This document shows positions 1 to 7,005 of a DNA stretch of 23,411 nt, in pieces. The DNA comes from JAKQIM01 sp964633225 (lineage in GTDB: Bacteria; Chloroflexota; Anaerolineae; Anaerolineales; UBA4823): positions 1 through 23,411 of the forward strand of contig CAZWFQ010000055.1 of the NCBI GenBank assembly GCA_964633225.1. The letters are read 5' to 3'. The position numbers and the translations under genes are program-made. The notes below the pieces were generated by a model that was not told the DNA's origin, did no database searches, and worked only from the letters and a program-made list of their open reading frames with translations. Each line of letters begins with the position of its first letter. Positions within the stretch are counted from its first letter, which is position 1.

Positions 1-581
1 GGGGCTTTTATGCCATTCCAGTAAATCTCGAATCCTTGCCGGATCACTTCTTCTTGCGCCCCCGCATCCGGCTGCCTTCGGATGTGATTTATGACCGCCA
101 CAATGTCTTGGTATAGAAAGTCGCCGACCAGCCCCATGGGGTAGGGTTTGATGCCGCCCTCTGCCAGGCCTTTTTGGATGGCGGTGTAGTAATAGCCAAA
201 GAACTTGCCCGACTCTTGGACGGCGGCATCTGATATCAGCCCGGTATCTCTGACCTGCTGGAGGTATTGATACGCATCCATATTCTCCAGAAACCAGGTT
301 GCCGTACCGTGCCAGATGGTGAAAAAGGTTTCTCGAGCCGTGAGAGACGGATTGAGAAGCTGGTTAATGTGTTCGGATTGTTCTTGGCCGATCTGTAACA
401 CCAATTGATCTAACAAGTCTTGTTTTGTTGGAAAGTACAAGAACAGGGTGCCGGCGGCGGTGCCGGCTTCTTTTGCGATATCTGCGGTTGAAGTGTTCGT
501 CACCCCGTTCTTGACAAACAGCTTTAGGGCAGCACTTAATAATTTGGTTCTTTTTTCGGGACTGGGGGAGCGGACCATCAT
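1..581 (-). CDS. TetR/AcrR-family transcriptional regulator (3' end cut by the window edge)
   Basis: Reading from the ATG at 581, the minus strand stays open to the window edge (193 codons), so the C-terminus is missing. Residues of about 10-57 form the family's N-terminal helix-turn-helix, with the typical run from TADIAKEAG through GTLFLYFPTKQDLL. The rest is the helical ligand-binding domain, rich in aromatic residues. Two ATGs are adjacent (581 and 578), with an AGGATT-like ribosome site upstream. The gene has its own consensus-like promoter with an overlapping inverted repeat (607-652), which points to autorepression. The MFS exporter gene ends 115 bp upstream on the same strand, the usual setting for a local efflux regulator. 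The target and ligand are not visible in the sequence. Confidence 0.9.
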   Translation of the reverse strand, partial: MMVRSPSPEKRTKLLSAALKLFVKNGVTNTSTADIAKEAGTAAGTLFLYFPTKQDLLDQLVLQIGQEQSEHINQLLNPSLTARETFFTIWHGTATWFLENMDAYQYLQQVRDTGLISDAAVQESGKFFGYYYTAIQKGLAEGGIKPYPMGLVGDFLYQDIVAVINHIRRQPDAGAQEEVIRQGFEIYWNGIKA

Positions 582-606
582 TTTTTAGGGTAATCCTTTT
601 GTTTAA

Positions 607-624
607 TGACTGACTACTCACTCA
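607..624. promoter_or_regulatory. Candidate TetR-type operator
   Basis: TGACTGAC-TA-CTCACTCA is an 18-bp imperfect inverted repeat with 6 of 8 positions symmetric. It covers the predicted transcription start and touches the -10 box. Its size, symmetry and TGACTGA-like half-sites resemble known TetR-family operators. A repressor bound here would block its own promoter. Confidence 0.6.
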
Positions 625-652
625 GTATAAAACAAAAGCAGCCACCTGTCAA
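624..652 (-). promoter_or_regulatory. Sigma70-type promoter of the TetR gene
   Basis: On the minus strand a perfect -35 TTGACA (652-647) and a -10 TATACT (629-624) are separated by exactly 17 bp. The predicted start, near 617, lies inside the inverted repeat at 607-624. The promoter sits between the MFS stop and the TetR start, so the regulator does not depend on exporter transcription. Confidence 0.8.
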
Positions 653-668
653 GTGATCGTTAACGATT

Positions 669-693
669 AAGTATCTGTTCGAAAATTATTTGG
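669..693 (+). repeat. Dispersed repeat, copy 1
   Basis: This copy begins AAGTATCTGTTCGAAAAT and ends in TTGG. Together with flanking base 668 it differs from copy 2 only by a TC/CT swap (24 of 26 bases). It lies directly 3' of the MFS stop codon. The other copies are at 14319-14345 (same orientation) and 23174-23197 (opposite orientation). Confidence 0.75.
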
Positions 694-696
694 TTG

Positions 697-1959
697 TCAA
701 TATATTCGTTGAGAGGTGTTTCCTTCTTCAATGTTCGCCACTGCCGGCACGAAGAAAGCTGCAATGGATACAGCTGAGGCCAGGAGCCCTGCAGCAACAT
801 ACCAGAATTGAAGCCCCAGGGCGTCGCTGACCGGTCCCGCCACAGCCAGGCCAATGGGCGAGGTGATGCCCATCAGGCTGCCGATCAGGCTGAAGACCCG
901 GCCCTGCTTTTCAGGGGCGATCTGGCTTTGTAAAACTGCCATGAACGGCCCGTCTACAAAGGGCATGAAGAAGCCGAAGAAGAACATGCACACCACCGCG
1001 ATCCAGAAGTAAGCCGCCGGGGTAAAGCCCATGATGACAAGGAAGCTGCCCGAAACCGCTAACGCCGACATAGAGGTAAAGATCTTGCGCTTAAAACCGC
1101 CCCAGGCGGTCAAGATCAGCCCGCCGATCACCACGCCCGCCCCCAGCAAGGTCTCCATCAGGCTCAACGAATAGGCGTCGCCCCCAAAATGCTTGCTGAC
1201 CAGCAGTGGGATCAACGAGAAGGCTGGGGTAGTAGCCAGCTTGAAAACCAACACCATCCCGATCAGGGTGAGCATGCCGCGCCATTCCAGCAAATAGCGT
1301 AAGCCCTCATGCAGGTCTTGCCAAAAAGAAGATGCAGCGGTGCGGGCAGCGTGGTTGGGCGGCTGCGGCACCATGATGAAGAACAGCGGCACGATCGCCA
1401 GGGCAGCAGTGACCACGTCGATCAGCATCACGCTGTGCATGGGCATCACCTGCATGGCCAGGGCGCCGGCGGGTGGACCAAAAATGCTCAGCAAGCCATA
1501 CAGGGTCTGGTTGATACCTGCCACGCGCGTCAAATGCACTTGAGGCACCATCAATGTGGTAGAGGCCTGCATGGCCGGCCAGTGGAAGCAGCCCCCCAGG
1601 GCGCGTACGAACATGATCACGTAGACGTGCCAGACCTGGATGGTGTCTGTCCAGAACAAATAGACCAGCCACAGCGAAGCCAGGGCCACCGCCCCATCTG
1701 CTACGATCATGGTGATGCGCCGGTTCCAGCGGTCCACGTAGGCGCCGGCAATGGGCATGAGGAAGACTTCGGGCAAAAAGCCCACCAACGAGGCAGTGGC
1801 CAGGATGGTGGCCGAGCCGGTCAGTTGGGTCAGCCACCACACCAGGGCAAATTGTGCCACGCGGCTGCCGAGCAGCGAAAATGCCTGCCCGGTCCAGATG
1901 GTGAAAAAGCCGGCGGCCCAGTGCCTGGTGGTGGGTGGGGTGGGGGTTTGATCGCTCAC
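697..1959 (-). CDS. MFS efflux transporter, DHA3/Mef-like
   Basis: A 420-residue major-facilitator protein with about 12 hydrophobic segments. The N-terminal segment beginning FFTIWTGQAFSLLGS, followed by FALVWWLTQLTGSAT and the loop AGAYVDRWNRR, is typical of the DHA3 group that includes macrolide (Mef) and enterobactin (EntS) exporters. It probably sits in the cytoplasmic membrane and exports a small molecule by proton antiport; the substrate is unknown. The GTG at 1959 is chosen because the only earlier start in frame (2100) would overlap tldE by 88 bp and run through its terminator. No good Shine-Dalgarno sequence is visible, since the terminator U-tract ends five bases before the GTG. 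A TetR gene follows 115 bp downstream. Confidence 0.85.
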   Translation of the reverse strand: MSDQTPTPPTTRHWAAGFFTIWTGQAFSLLGSRVAQFALVWWLTQLTGSATILATASLVGFLPEVFLMPIAGAYVDRWNRRITMIVADGAVALASLWLVYLFWTDTIQVWHVYVIMFVRALGGCFHWPAMQASTTLMVPQVHLTRVAGINQTLYGLLSIFGPPAGALAMQVMPMHSVMLIDVVTAALAIVPLFFIMVPQPPNHAARTAASSFWQDLHEGLRYLLEWRGMLTLIGMVLVFKLATTPAFSLIPLLVSKHFGGDAYSLSLMETLLGAGVVIGGLILTAWGGFKRKIFTSMSALAVSGSFLVIMGFTPAAYFWIAVVCMFFFGFFMPFVDGPFMAVLQSQIAPEKQGRVFSLIGSLMGITSPIGLAVAGPVSDALGLQFWYVAAGLLASAVSIAAFFVPAVANIEEGNTSQRIY

Positions 1960-1964
1960 GTAAC

Positions 1965-2002
1965 AAAAAAAAGGGCGTCCGCCATTTTGGTGGCGAACGC
2001 CC
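1965..2002 (-). terminator. Intrinsic terminator of the tldD-tldE operon
   Basis: 12-base arms at 1973-1984 and 1991-2002 pair with one mismatch around a 6-nt loop. On the minus strand they are followed by eight T residues (1972-1965). The hairpin starts nine bases after the tldE stop codon. The T run ends only five bases before the GTG of the exporter gene. Confidence 0.9.
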
Positions 2003-2011
2003 CGAGCAGGA

Positions 2012-3400
2012 TTAGAACGCCGCGTTGGAGTGTGATATCTCCAGGTCGTTGACCCGGATGAAGGCCGGCAAGATGACGGCGGTGGGGTTGCGGGCGCCAT
2101 AGCTGCCCGATGTGTTGATCGCCAGGGTAGTGTCTGAGACCCAGGCTACCTTGGGCCCGAAGATATCCAGCACGCTCTGCGTGACGCGCACATTGAACGG
2201 CACAGCCACAGTGCCGTCTTTTTTGAGCAGCAAGGCGCCAAAGCGGCTGCTGGCAGTGACAACCCCCTTGGATGGATTGACGATGTTCATGTAATGTAAG
2301 AAGGGGATGTAGAGCAGGTCTTTGTCACGCGGCTGCTGGGCCAGCTCTGCCAGGCTGTTGACCTGGTGCTGCCCGCCCTGCATAGCCAGGCTGGCATGCC
2401 CCACGGTATGTCCGGTGGGCTGGGCGCCAAACTCGTCGGCATCATCTTGCATCCAGATAAAGCCCTTGAACACGCCTTGCTCGATGAGGGGGAAGGGCTT
2501 GCGCTGCAGGCCGGTCAGGTCGCGCTTGTAGGGGAAGGTAGCCATGCGGGTGGGATCATCCAGCAGGGTGATGTGCTTCGAGAACACCTCTTTGCCCACC
2601 TGTTCTTCGTTGAGGAAAGAGAAACCGCGCTTCATGGCGCCGCCGCTGAACCCGATCCAATTCATCACCGTGGTCAGTTCGCTGAGGGCAATGGCACCAA
2701 AAACGATGTCGTAACGGCCGAGCGGGATTTGCTGGGGGGTGTTGTTTTGGTAACAATCCAGCAAAAAGGCCAGGTCGCGGTGCAGTTTGCCCGGGTCCAG
2801 GTCTGCCTTCTTTTGCGCAGACTGCTCGGCGGTGGTTTCCCACTTCAACGTTTCGTGAGCCAGCACAGAGCTGATCTGGGCATCGGAGAAGCGAAAGTAC
2901 TGGATGTGTTCTGAGCGCGTGTTGATCTGGGCGATGATGTTCGAGCCGCTGTTGAAGATGCCCGAAAGGCGCACCTGGTCGGTTTCTAGACTCTTGACTG
3001 CATTGTTGAAGTACTCCAGGCGCTCTTCGCCGCTGATGGTTGCCAGGGCTTCGTCGTAAGCACTTTCGTCCACAAAGGTCTCGGTGAAAAGAGGTACGGT
3101 CGGTTTATAGTTGAGGGGTTGGGCATGGATGACCATCTCGCAGGCGGTATCAATGCCGCCTTTCATCTCATCCAGCTTGCCCAGGTCGGTGATCAGGCCG
3201 TAGCTGGCGCGTTTCTGGCCCGAGTAAGCCGTGATCTGCAAACGGATCAGGCGCTCGTTGGTGTTCAATGAGATGGCCGAGTTGGCGAAACGCATCAGGT
3301 GGCTGTCTTCTTCGTGATAATAAATCGCCACGTCCAGGCCGGTTTTGGTCAGGGCATAGGCGCGCAAGCTGCGCAGGGTTTGTACAATGCGTTCGTTCAC
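2012..3400 (-). CDS. tldE: TldE/PmbA-like subunit of the TldD-TldE metalloprotease
   Basis: A 462-residue member of the TldD/PmbA (U62) family without the HExxxH metal motif, as expected of the non-catalytic partner (TldE, also called PmbA). In known systems it pairs with TldD to degrade unfolded or leader peptides, for example in microcin B17 maturation and CcdA turnover. Family-like segments include the central block YDIVFGAIALSELT and a C-terminal region rich in small residues. The start is a GTG at 3400, two bases after the tldD stop. Its ribosome site (GGAG) lies in the last codons of tldD, so translation is probably coupled. A strong terminator follows the stop codon. What this pair processes cannot be told from the window; I saw no precursor-peptide gene beside it. 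Confidence 0.88.
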   Translation of the reverse strand: MNERIVQTLRSLRAYALTKTGLDVAIYYHEEDSHLMRFANSAISLNTNERLIRLQITAYSGQKRASYGLITDLGKLDEMKGGIDTACEMVIHAQPLNYKPTVPLFTETFVDESAYDEALATISGEERLEYFNNAVKSLETDQVRLSGIFNSGSNIIAQINTRSEHIQYFRFSDAQISSVLAHETLKWETTAEQSAQKKADLDPGKLHRDLAFLLDCYQNNTPQQIPLGRYDIVFGAIALSELTTVMNWIGFSGGAMKRGFSFLNEEQVGKEVFSKHITLLDDPTRMATFPYKRDLTGLQRKPFPLIEQGVFKGFIWMQDDADEFGAQPTGHTVGHASLAMQGGQHQVNSLAELAQQPRDKDLLYIPFLHYMNIVNPSKGVVTASSRFGALLLKKDGTVAVPFNVRVTQSVLDIFGPKVAWVSDTTLAINTSGSYGARNPTAVILPAFIRVNDLEISHSNAAF

Positions 3401-3402
3401 GG

Positions 3403-4857
3403 TTATTCTCCTATGGTGACGTTATCAAAGCGGCAGATGGGGATGCCATGCCCCAACTGCATGACCTGGTTGGGCTGGCCTTTCCCACAGTTATCGACAT
3501 ATTCCAACGACCAGGTGGATGGGTCGCCGGCTGCCGAGAGCGAGTTCCAGAATTTGACCGTATCGCCCTTGTAGGTGGCGTTTTTGACCACCGGGCCCAC
3601 CTTGCCGTCTTCCACCAGCCAACCGATCTCGTTGGCGAAGTGGAACTGCTCGCGGTTCGAGCCGATGGACCAGCTGCGGGCCCCATCCAGGATGATGCCC
3701 TTGGGGGTGTTGGCCACAATGTCGTCCAGGGTGCCGTCTTGGCCGGGGTCAATGTTGATGTTGGTCATGCGCTCGATGGGCACACGGTAGAAAGATGTGG
3801 CGCGGTTGGCGCCGCCGCTGCCGTGGAAGATCTGGCGCTTGGCCTTGATGTTGGCTTCTTCCACCATTTGGCGCCCGGTGATAGCGCCCACCAGGATGCC
3901 CTTATCGATCAGGAGGTTGTCTTGGGCCGGAATGCCGTCATCGTCGTAGCCAAAACTGCCCGGCGAATTGGGCACCGTGGCATCGGCGCGCACGGTCAGC
4001 TTGGGCGAACCGTAGCGCAGGCTGCCGAAATCTTTCAACGTAACGAATGAGCCGCCGGCAAAGGCCAACTCGTAGCCCAAGATGCGGTCCAGCTCAAGGG
4101 CATGGCCGATGGTCTCGTGAGTCTGTAAGAAAAGAATGCCTGGCAGGAGGATCACAGAACGTGTATCTTTGGGGCATTGGTCGGCAACCAGGATCTCGTT
4201 CAACTCTTTGACGATGCGCTCGGCATGCTGGTTGAAGGCCTGGCGGTCGAAGGATTCCCACCCGCGGGTGTCGCCGCGCCGCCCAGGGACATAGCTGCGC
4301 TCGTGGCTTTCGCCCTGGCTGTCTACCCCTGAAACCTGGAGCCCTCCAAAGACCTCGGTGATCGTCTTTTCAATTTCACTGCCCTCAGAATCTAAGAAAA
4401 CAATCTGTTTGCGCATGAAGGTCATGTCGCAGGCACGTTGGAAAACACCCGGCTGGTTGAGCTTCTCATCCATTTCCTTCAGGAAGGCCACTTTCTCTGC
4501 CAGGGGTACTTCAAAGGGGTTGATCTGGCAGGGGCTGGTGAATTGGGCCTGGATGGCGTCTTTTTCGGCCAGGCGGATGGGAAAGCTGACCCGCTCAGCA
4601 GCCACGCGGGCATTCTCAAGGGCCTGGTCAAATAGAGCGCTCGGACTGCTCAGGTCTGAAGATGCAGAAAAGCCCCATGCGCCTTTGTACAGCACCCGCA
4701 CGCCCACGCCGCTCTCGCGAGAGCCGGCTGTGGCCTTCAGGTTGCCGTTGCGCATGAGCAAGTAGTTGGTTTCTTCAAAGGGATACCAGCGTGCATCAAC
4801 GTATAGTGCGCCGTTGGCTTTCAAACGCTCAATTTGCTGCTGCAATTGTTTTCGCAT
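3403..4857 (-). CDS. tldD: TldD-like zinc metalloprotease subunit
   Basis: A 484-residue protein with the TldD signature HETIGH at residues 247-252 (HExxxH), supplying the zinc-binding histidines and catalytic glutamate. Near the C-terminus DNCGKGQ matches the conserved CGKxGQ block. It should form the catalytic half of the cytoplasmic TldD-TldE heterodimer with the product of the next gene. The ATG at 4857 has a good ribosome site (AAGGAG, about 8 nt upstream). A TTGACG-17-TACACT promoter lies about 75 bp upstream, with a perfect-arm palindrome just after the predicted transcript start. Length is close to that of the E. coli protein (481 residues). Confidence 0.92.
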   Translation of the reverse strand: MRKQLQQQIERLKANGALYVDARWYPFEETNYLLMRNGNLKATAGSRESGVGVRVLYKGAWGFSASSDLSSPSALFDQALENARVAAERVSFPIRLAEKDAIQAQFTSPCQINPFEVPLAEKVAFLKEMDEKLNQPGVFQRACDMTFMRKQIVFLDSEGSEIEKTITEVFGGLQVSGVDSQGESHERSYVPGRRGDTRGWESFDRQAFNQHAERIVKELNEILVADQCPKDTRSVILLPGILFLQTHETIGHALELDRILGYELAFAGGSFVTLKDFGSLRYGSPKLTVRADATVPNSPGSFGYDDDGIPAQDNLLIDKGILVGAITGRQMVEEANIKAKRQIFHGSGGANRATSFYRVPIERMTNINIDPGQDGTLDDIVANTPKGIILDGARSWSIGSNREQFHFANEIGWLVEDGKVGPVVKNATYKGDTVKFWNSLSAAGDPSTWSLEYVDNCGKGQPNQVMQLGHGIPICRFDNVTIGE

Positions 4858-4906
4858 TCGAACTGCTCCTTGGGGGGTCGGTCAAAAAACGATGGCCAAA
4901 AATAGC

Positions 4907-4924
4907 ATTAGATATTTATCTAAT
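4907..4924. promoter_or_regulatory. Palindrome in the tldD leader, candidate operator
   Basis: ATTAGATA-TT-TATCTAAT has perfect 8-bp arms around two bases. It begins about 2-3 bases after the predicted tldD transcription start. The short AT-rich symmetry suits a dimeric DNA-binding protein better than an RNA hairpin. No cognate regulator can be named. Confidence 0.5.
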
Positions 4925-4932
4925 ACTATCAA

Positions 4933-4961
4933 AGTGTACGCTAATATAAGAAAACCGTCAA
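4933..4961 (-). promoter_or_regulatory. Promoter of tldD-tldE
   Basis: On the minus strand a -35 TTGACG (4961-4956) and a -10 TACACT (4938-4933) are separated by 17 bp. The predicted start is near 4926, about 70 nt upstream of the tldD ATG. Confidence 0.65.
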
Positions 4962-4972
4962 GAGATTTATAT

Positions 4973-5015
4973 GATAAGACCGGCAGTGTTGTGCAGCAAC
5001 ACTGCCGGTCTTATC
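4973..5015 (-). terminator. 19-bp perfect hairpin downstream of tRNA-Ser
   Basis: Arms at 4973-4991 and 4997-5015 are perfectly complementary over 19 bases around the loop TGCAG. The hairpin begins 10 nt after the mature 3' end of the tRNA. It lacks a proper U-tract on either strand, so it may be an RNA-end or processing structure, or a symmetric DNA site, rather than a classical terminator. The tldD promoter follows about 12 bp later. Confidence 0.6.
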
Positions 5016-5024
5016 AAACTTGAG

Positions 5025-5109
5025 CGGAGGGGGTGGGGTTCGAACCCACGATGGATTGCTCCATACCTGTTTTCAAGACAGGCGCCTTAGGCCGCTCGGC
5101 CACCCCTCC
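5025..5109 (-). tRNA. tRNA-Ser (anticodon TGA)
   Basis: An 85-nt cloverleaf with a 7-bp acceptor stem (GGAGGGG with CCCCTCC) and discriminator G. The anticodon loop CTTGAAA gives anticodon TGA. The long variable arm (TATGGAGCAATCCAT) is a class II feature expected of serine tRNA. The T arm contains GGGTTCGAACCCC. The 3' CCA is not encoded. Confidence 0.95.
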
Positions 5110-5139
5110 AATGAAACGTGCTTTGCCTTCCGGCGCGGG

Positions 5140-5168
5140 ATTGTACCATATCCTGGGGTGTGTGACAA
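5140..5168 (-). promoter_or_regulatory. Promoter of tRNA-Ser
   Basis: On the minus strand a -35 TTGTCA (5168-5163) and a -10 TACAAT (5145-5140) are separated by 17 bp. The predicted start falls about 25 nt before the mature tRNA 5' end. Confidence 0.65.
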
Positions 5169-5212
5169 CATTGTTGTGGTAGAATGCAATCACAAACAGG
5201 ATGGGATTCAGT

Positions 5213-6988
5213 ATGGCCAGACAAAACCTCCCTTACATCTTACTCATGGCTGTGACGGCAATTGTGGCTGTGGGAATAGCTATTTATGCCTGGAGGCGCC
5301 GCCGAGTTACCGGCGGGGCTGTTTTTGCGCTGACCATGCTGGTGGTGGCCTTTTGGGCCTTTACCAACGGCGGCGAGTTGTCCTCTTTGACGTTGACCAG
5401 TAAGATCTGGTGGTCGAAGTTCTCATATTTTAGCACAGCCACCATTGCCCCGATCTGGTTTATCTTTGCGCTGACCTACGGCCGCCATGCCGCCTGGCTT
5501 ACCCGCAGCCGGATGGCAGCCCTGTGGATTGGGCCGCTGTTGGTTTTGGCGTTGGTTTTCACCAACGAGTGGCATATGTGGTTCTGGTCTAGCTTTACGC
5601 CTATTTCAGATGTGCCGGGCTCTATGTTAATTTACGGGCATGGATGGGCTTTCTGGATCACGGTGGTTTATTCGTACCCCATGTTGATCGCCGCCACTGT
5701 GCTGCTGGTGCGGGCGGCCTTGTTTTCGGGGCAGCTCTACCGCCAACAGGTGGCAGCCTTGTTAGCTGCGGCGGCCATTCCCTGGATCAGCAATATCATT
5801 TACATTACTAACCTCTCTCCGGTGCCGGGCCTGGAATTGACGCCTCTTGCCTTTACCCTGTCTGGCCTGCTGGTGGCCTGGGCAATCTTCCGCTACCATA
5901 TCTTTGAGCTGCTGCCTGTGGCGCGGGATGTGTTGGTGGAGAGTATGGATGAGGGGGTGGTGGTGTTGGATGCCGCTAACCGCCTGGTGGATATCAACCC
6001 GGCTGCCTGCCGCTTATTAGAGCGCACCTCGGCGCGCGTGGTTGGACAGTCTATTGACCAGGTTTTTTACCGCTGGCCCGATTTGCTAGTCCACTGCCAG
6101 AAGGTGGAACGTGTGCATACTGAGTTCAAAGCCGGCCGCGGGCGTTGGATCGACTTGATGGTCACCCCACTGATGAGCCAGGGAAGCCACTCCCAGTTGA
6201 GCGGGCGCCTCTTGGTGCTGCGCGAGATCACTGCGCGCAAAGAAAACGAAACCCGCTTGCAGGCTTATACCCAAGAACTAGAAGAGCGCAATGCCGAGCT
6301 GGACGCCTTTGCCCATACGGTGGCCCACGATCTCAAAAACCCCCTCTCCATCGTCACTGGCTATGGTAGCATGATGTTGGATCACCGCGACAAGATCATC
6401 CCCGAGCAATACGATTACATGTTGGGAACGGTGGTGAAAACCTCGCACCGCATGACGAACATCATCGACGAACTACTGCTGCTGTCGAGCGTGCGTAAAA
6501 CCGAAGCCATCAAGACGGCCTCGGTGGATATGGCGGCCTGTGTGGCGGCTGCTCAAGAACGCCTGGCAGATATGCTTCGTGAAACCGACGCCCGTGTTAT
6601 AACACCCAACGAATGGCCAACGGTGCGTAGTTACAAGCCCTGGTTGGAAGAAGTGTGGGCCAATTACATCAGCAACGCCATTAAATATGGGGGCAAACCG
6701 CTGCAAATTACGCTTGGCTATGATCAACTGCCGGCTGATGCCCAAAATGGCACACGGGTGTGTTTTTGGGTGAAAGATAATGGAGCGGGCCTGTCGCCCG
6801 ATCAACAAGATAGCCTCTTTGTTGAATTTAGCCGCCTGGACGAGATGCATGCCGAAGGGCACGGCCTGGGGCTCTCCATTGTGCGCCGGATCATTGAAAA
6901 ACTGGGCGGCGAGGTGGGCGTAGAAAGCACGATTGGCCAGGGTAGTAAATTCTATTTTATTTTGCCAGTTGAACCCATTGCACGATGA
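5213..6988 (+). CDS. Membrane sensor histidine kinase (7TM-PAS-HisKA-HATPase)
   Basis: With the ATG at 5213 the protein has 591 residues; an ATG at 5201 is also possible. Residues 1-230 hold about seven hydrophobic segments resembling the 7TM sensor found at the N-terminus of many histidine kinases. A PAS-like domain (about 235-345) precedes a short coiled coil. The dimerisation domain has the H box AHTVAHDLKNPL with the likely phospho-histidine at 372. The ATPase domain shows the N box (NYISNAIKY, 484-492), G1 (KDNGAG, 521-526) and G2 (GHGLGL, 549-554). It should sense a membrane or extracellular signal and phosphorylate a response regulator, but no regulator gene is adjacent. murJ follows 17 nt downstream, so the two are probably cotranscribed. 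Confidence 0.93.
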   Translation: MARQNLPYILLMAVTAIVAVGIAIYAWRRRRVTGGAVFALTMLVVAFWAFTNGGELSSLTLTSKIWWSKFSYFSTATIAPIWFIFALTYGRHAAWLTRSRMAALWIGPLLVLALVFTNEWHMWFWSSFTPISDVPGSMLIYGHGWAFWITVVYSYPMLIAATVLLVRAALFSGQLYRQQVAALLAAAAIPWISNIIYITNLSPVPGLELTPLAFTLSGLLVAWAIFRYHIFELLPVARDVLVESMDEGVVVLDAANRLVDINPAACRLLERTSARVVGQSIDQVFYRWPDLLVHCQKVERVHTEFKAGRGRWIDLMVTPLMSQGSHSQLSGRLLVLREITARKENETRLQAYTQELEERNAELDAFAHTVAHDLKNPLSIVTGYGSMMLDHRDKIIPEQYDYMLGTVVKTSHRMTNIIDELLLLSSVRKTEAIKTASVDMAACVAAAQERLADMLRETDARVITPNEWPTVRSYKPWLEEVWANYISNAIKYGGKPLQITLGYDQLPADAQNGTRVCFWVKDNGAGLSPDQQDSLFVEFSRLDEMHAEGHGLGLSIVRRIIEKLGGEVGVESTIGQGSKFYFILPVEPIAR

Positions 6989-7005
6989 GATAACGAGAAT
7001 AATTT

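Noticed and set aside
1960..2100. N-terminal extension of the MFS exporter to the ATG at 2100
   Set aside because: It would overlap tldE by 88 bp, translate the terminator hairpin and add a non-hydrophobic segment unlike the family.
3268..4050. A 260-codon plus-strand open frame across the tldD-tldE junction
   Set aside because: Antisense to two well-supported genes, with no ribosome site and no family resemblance.
2012..4857. A peptide natural-product cluster around TldD-TldE and the exporter
   Set aside because: No precursor peptide, cyclase or other modifying enzyme is present, and a terminator separates the exporter. TldD-TldE is also common as a housekeeping protease.
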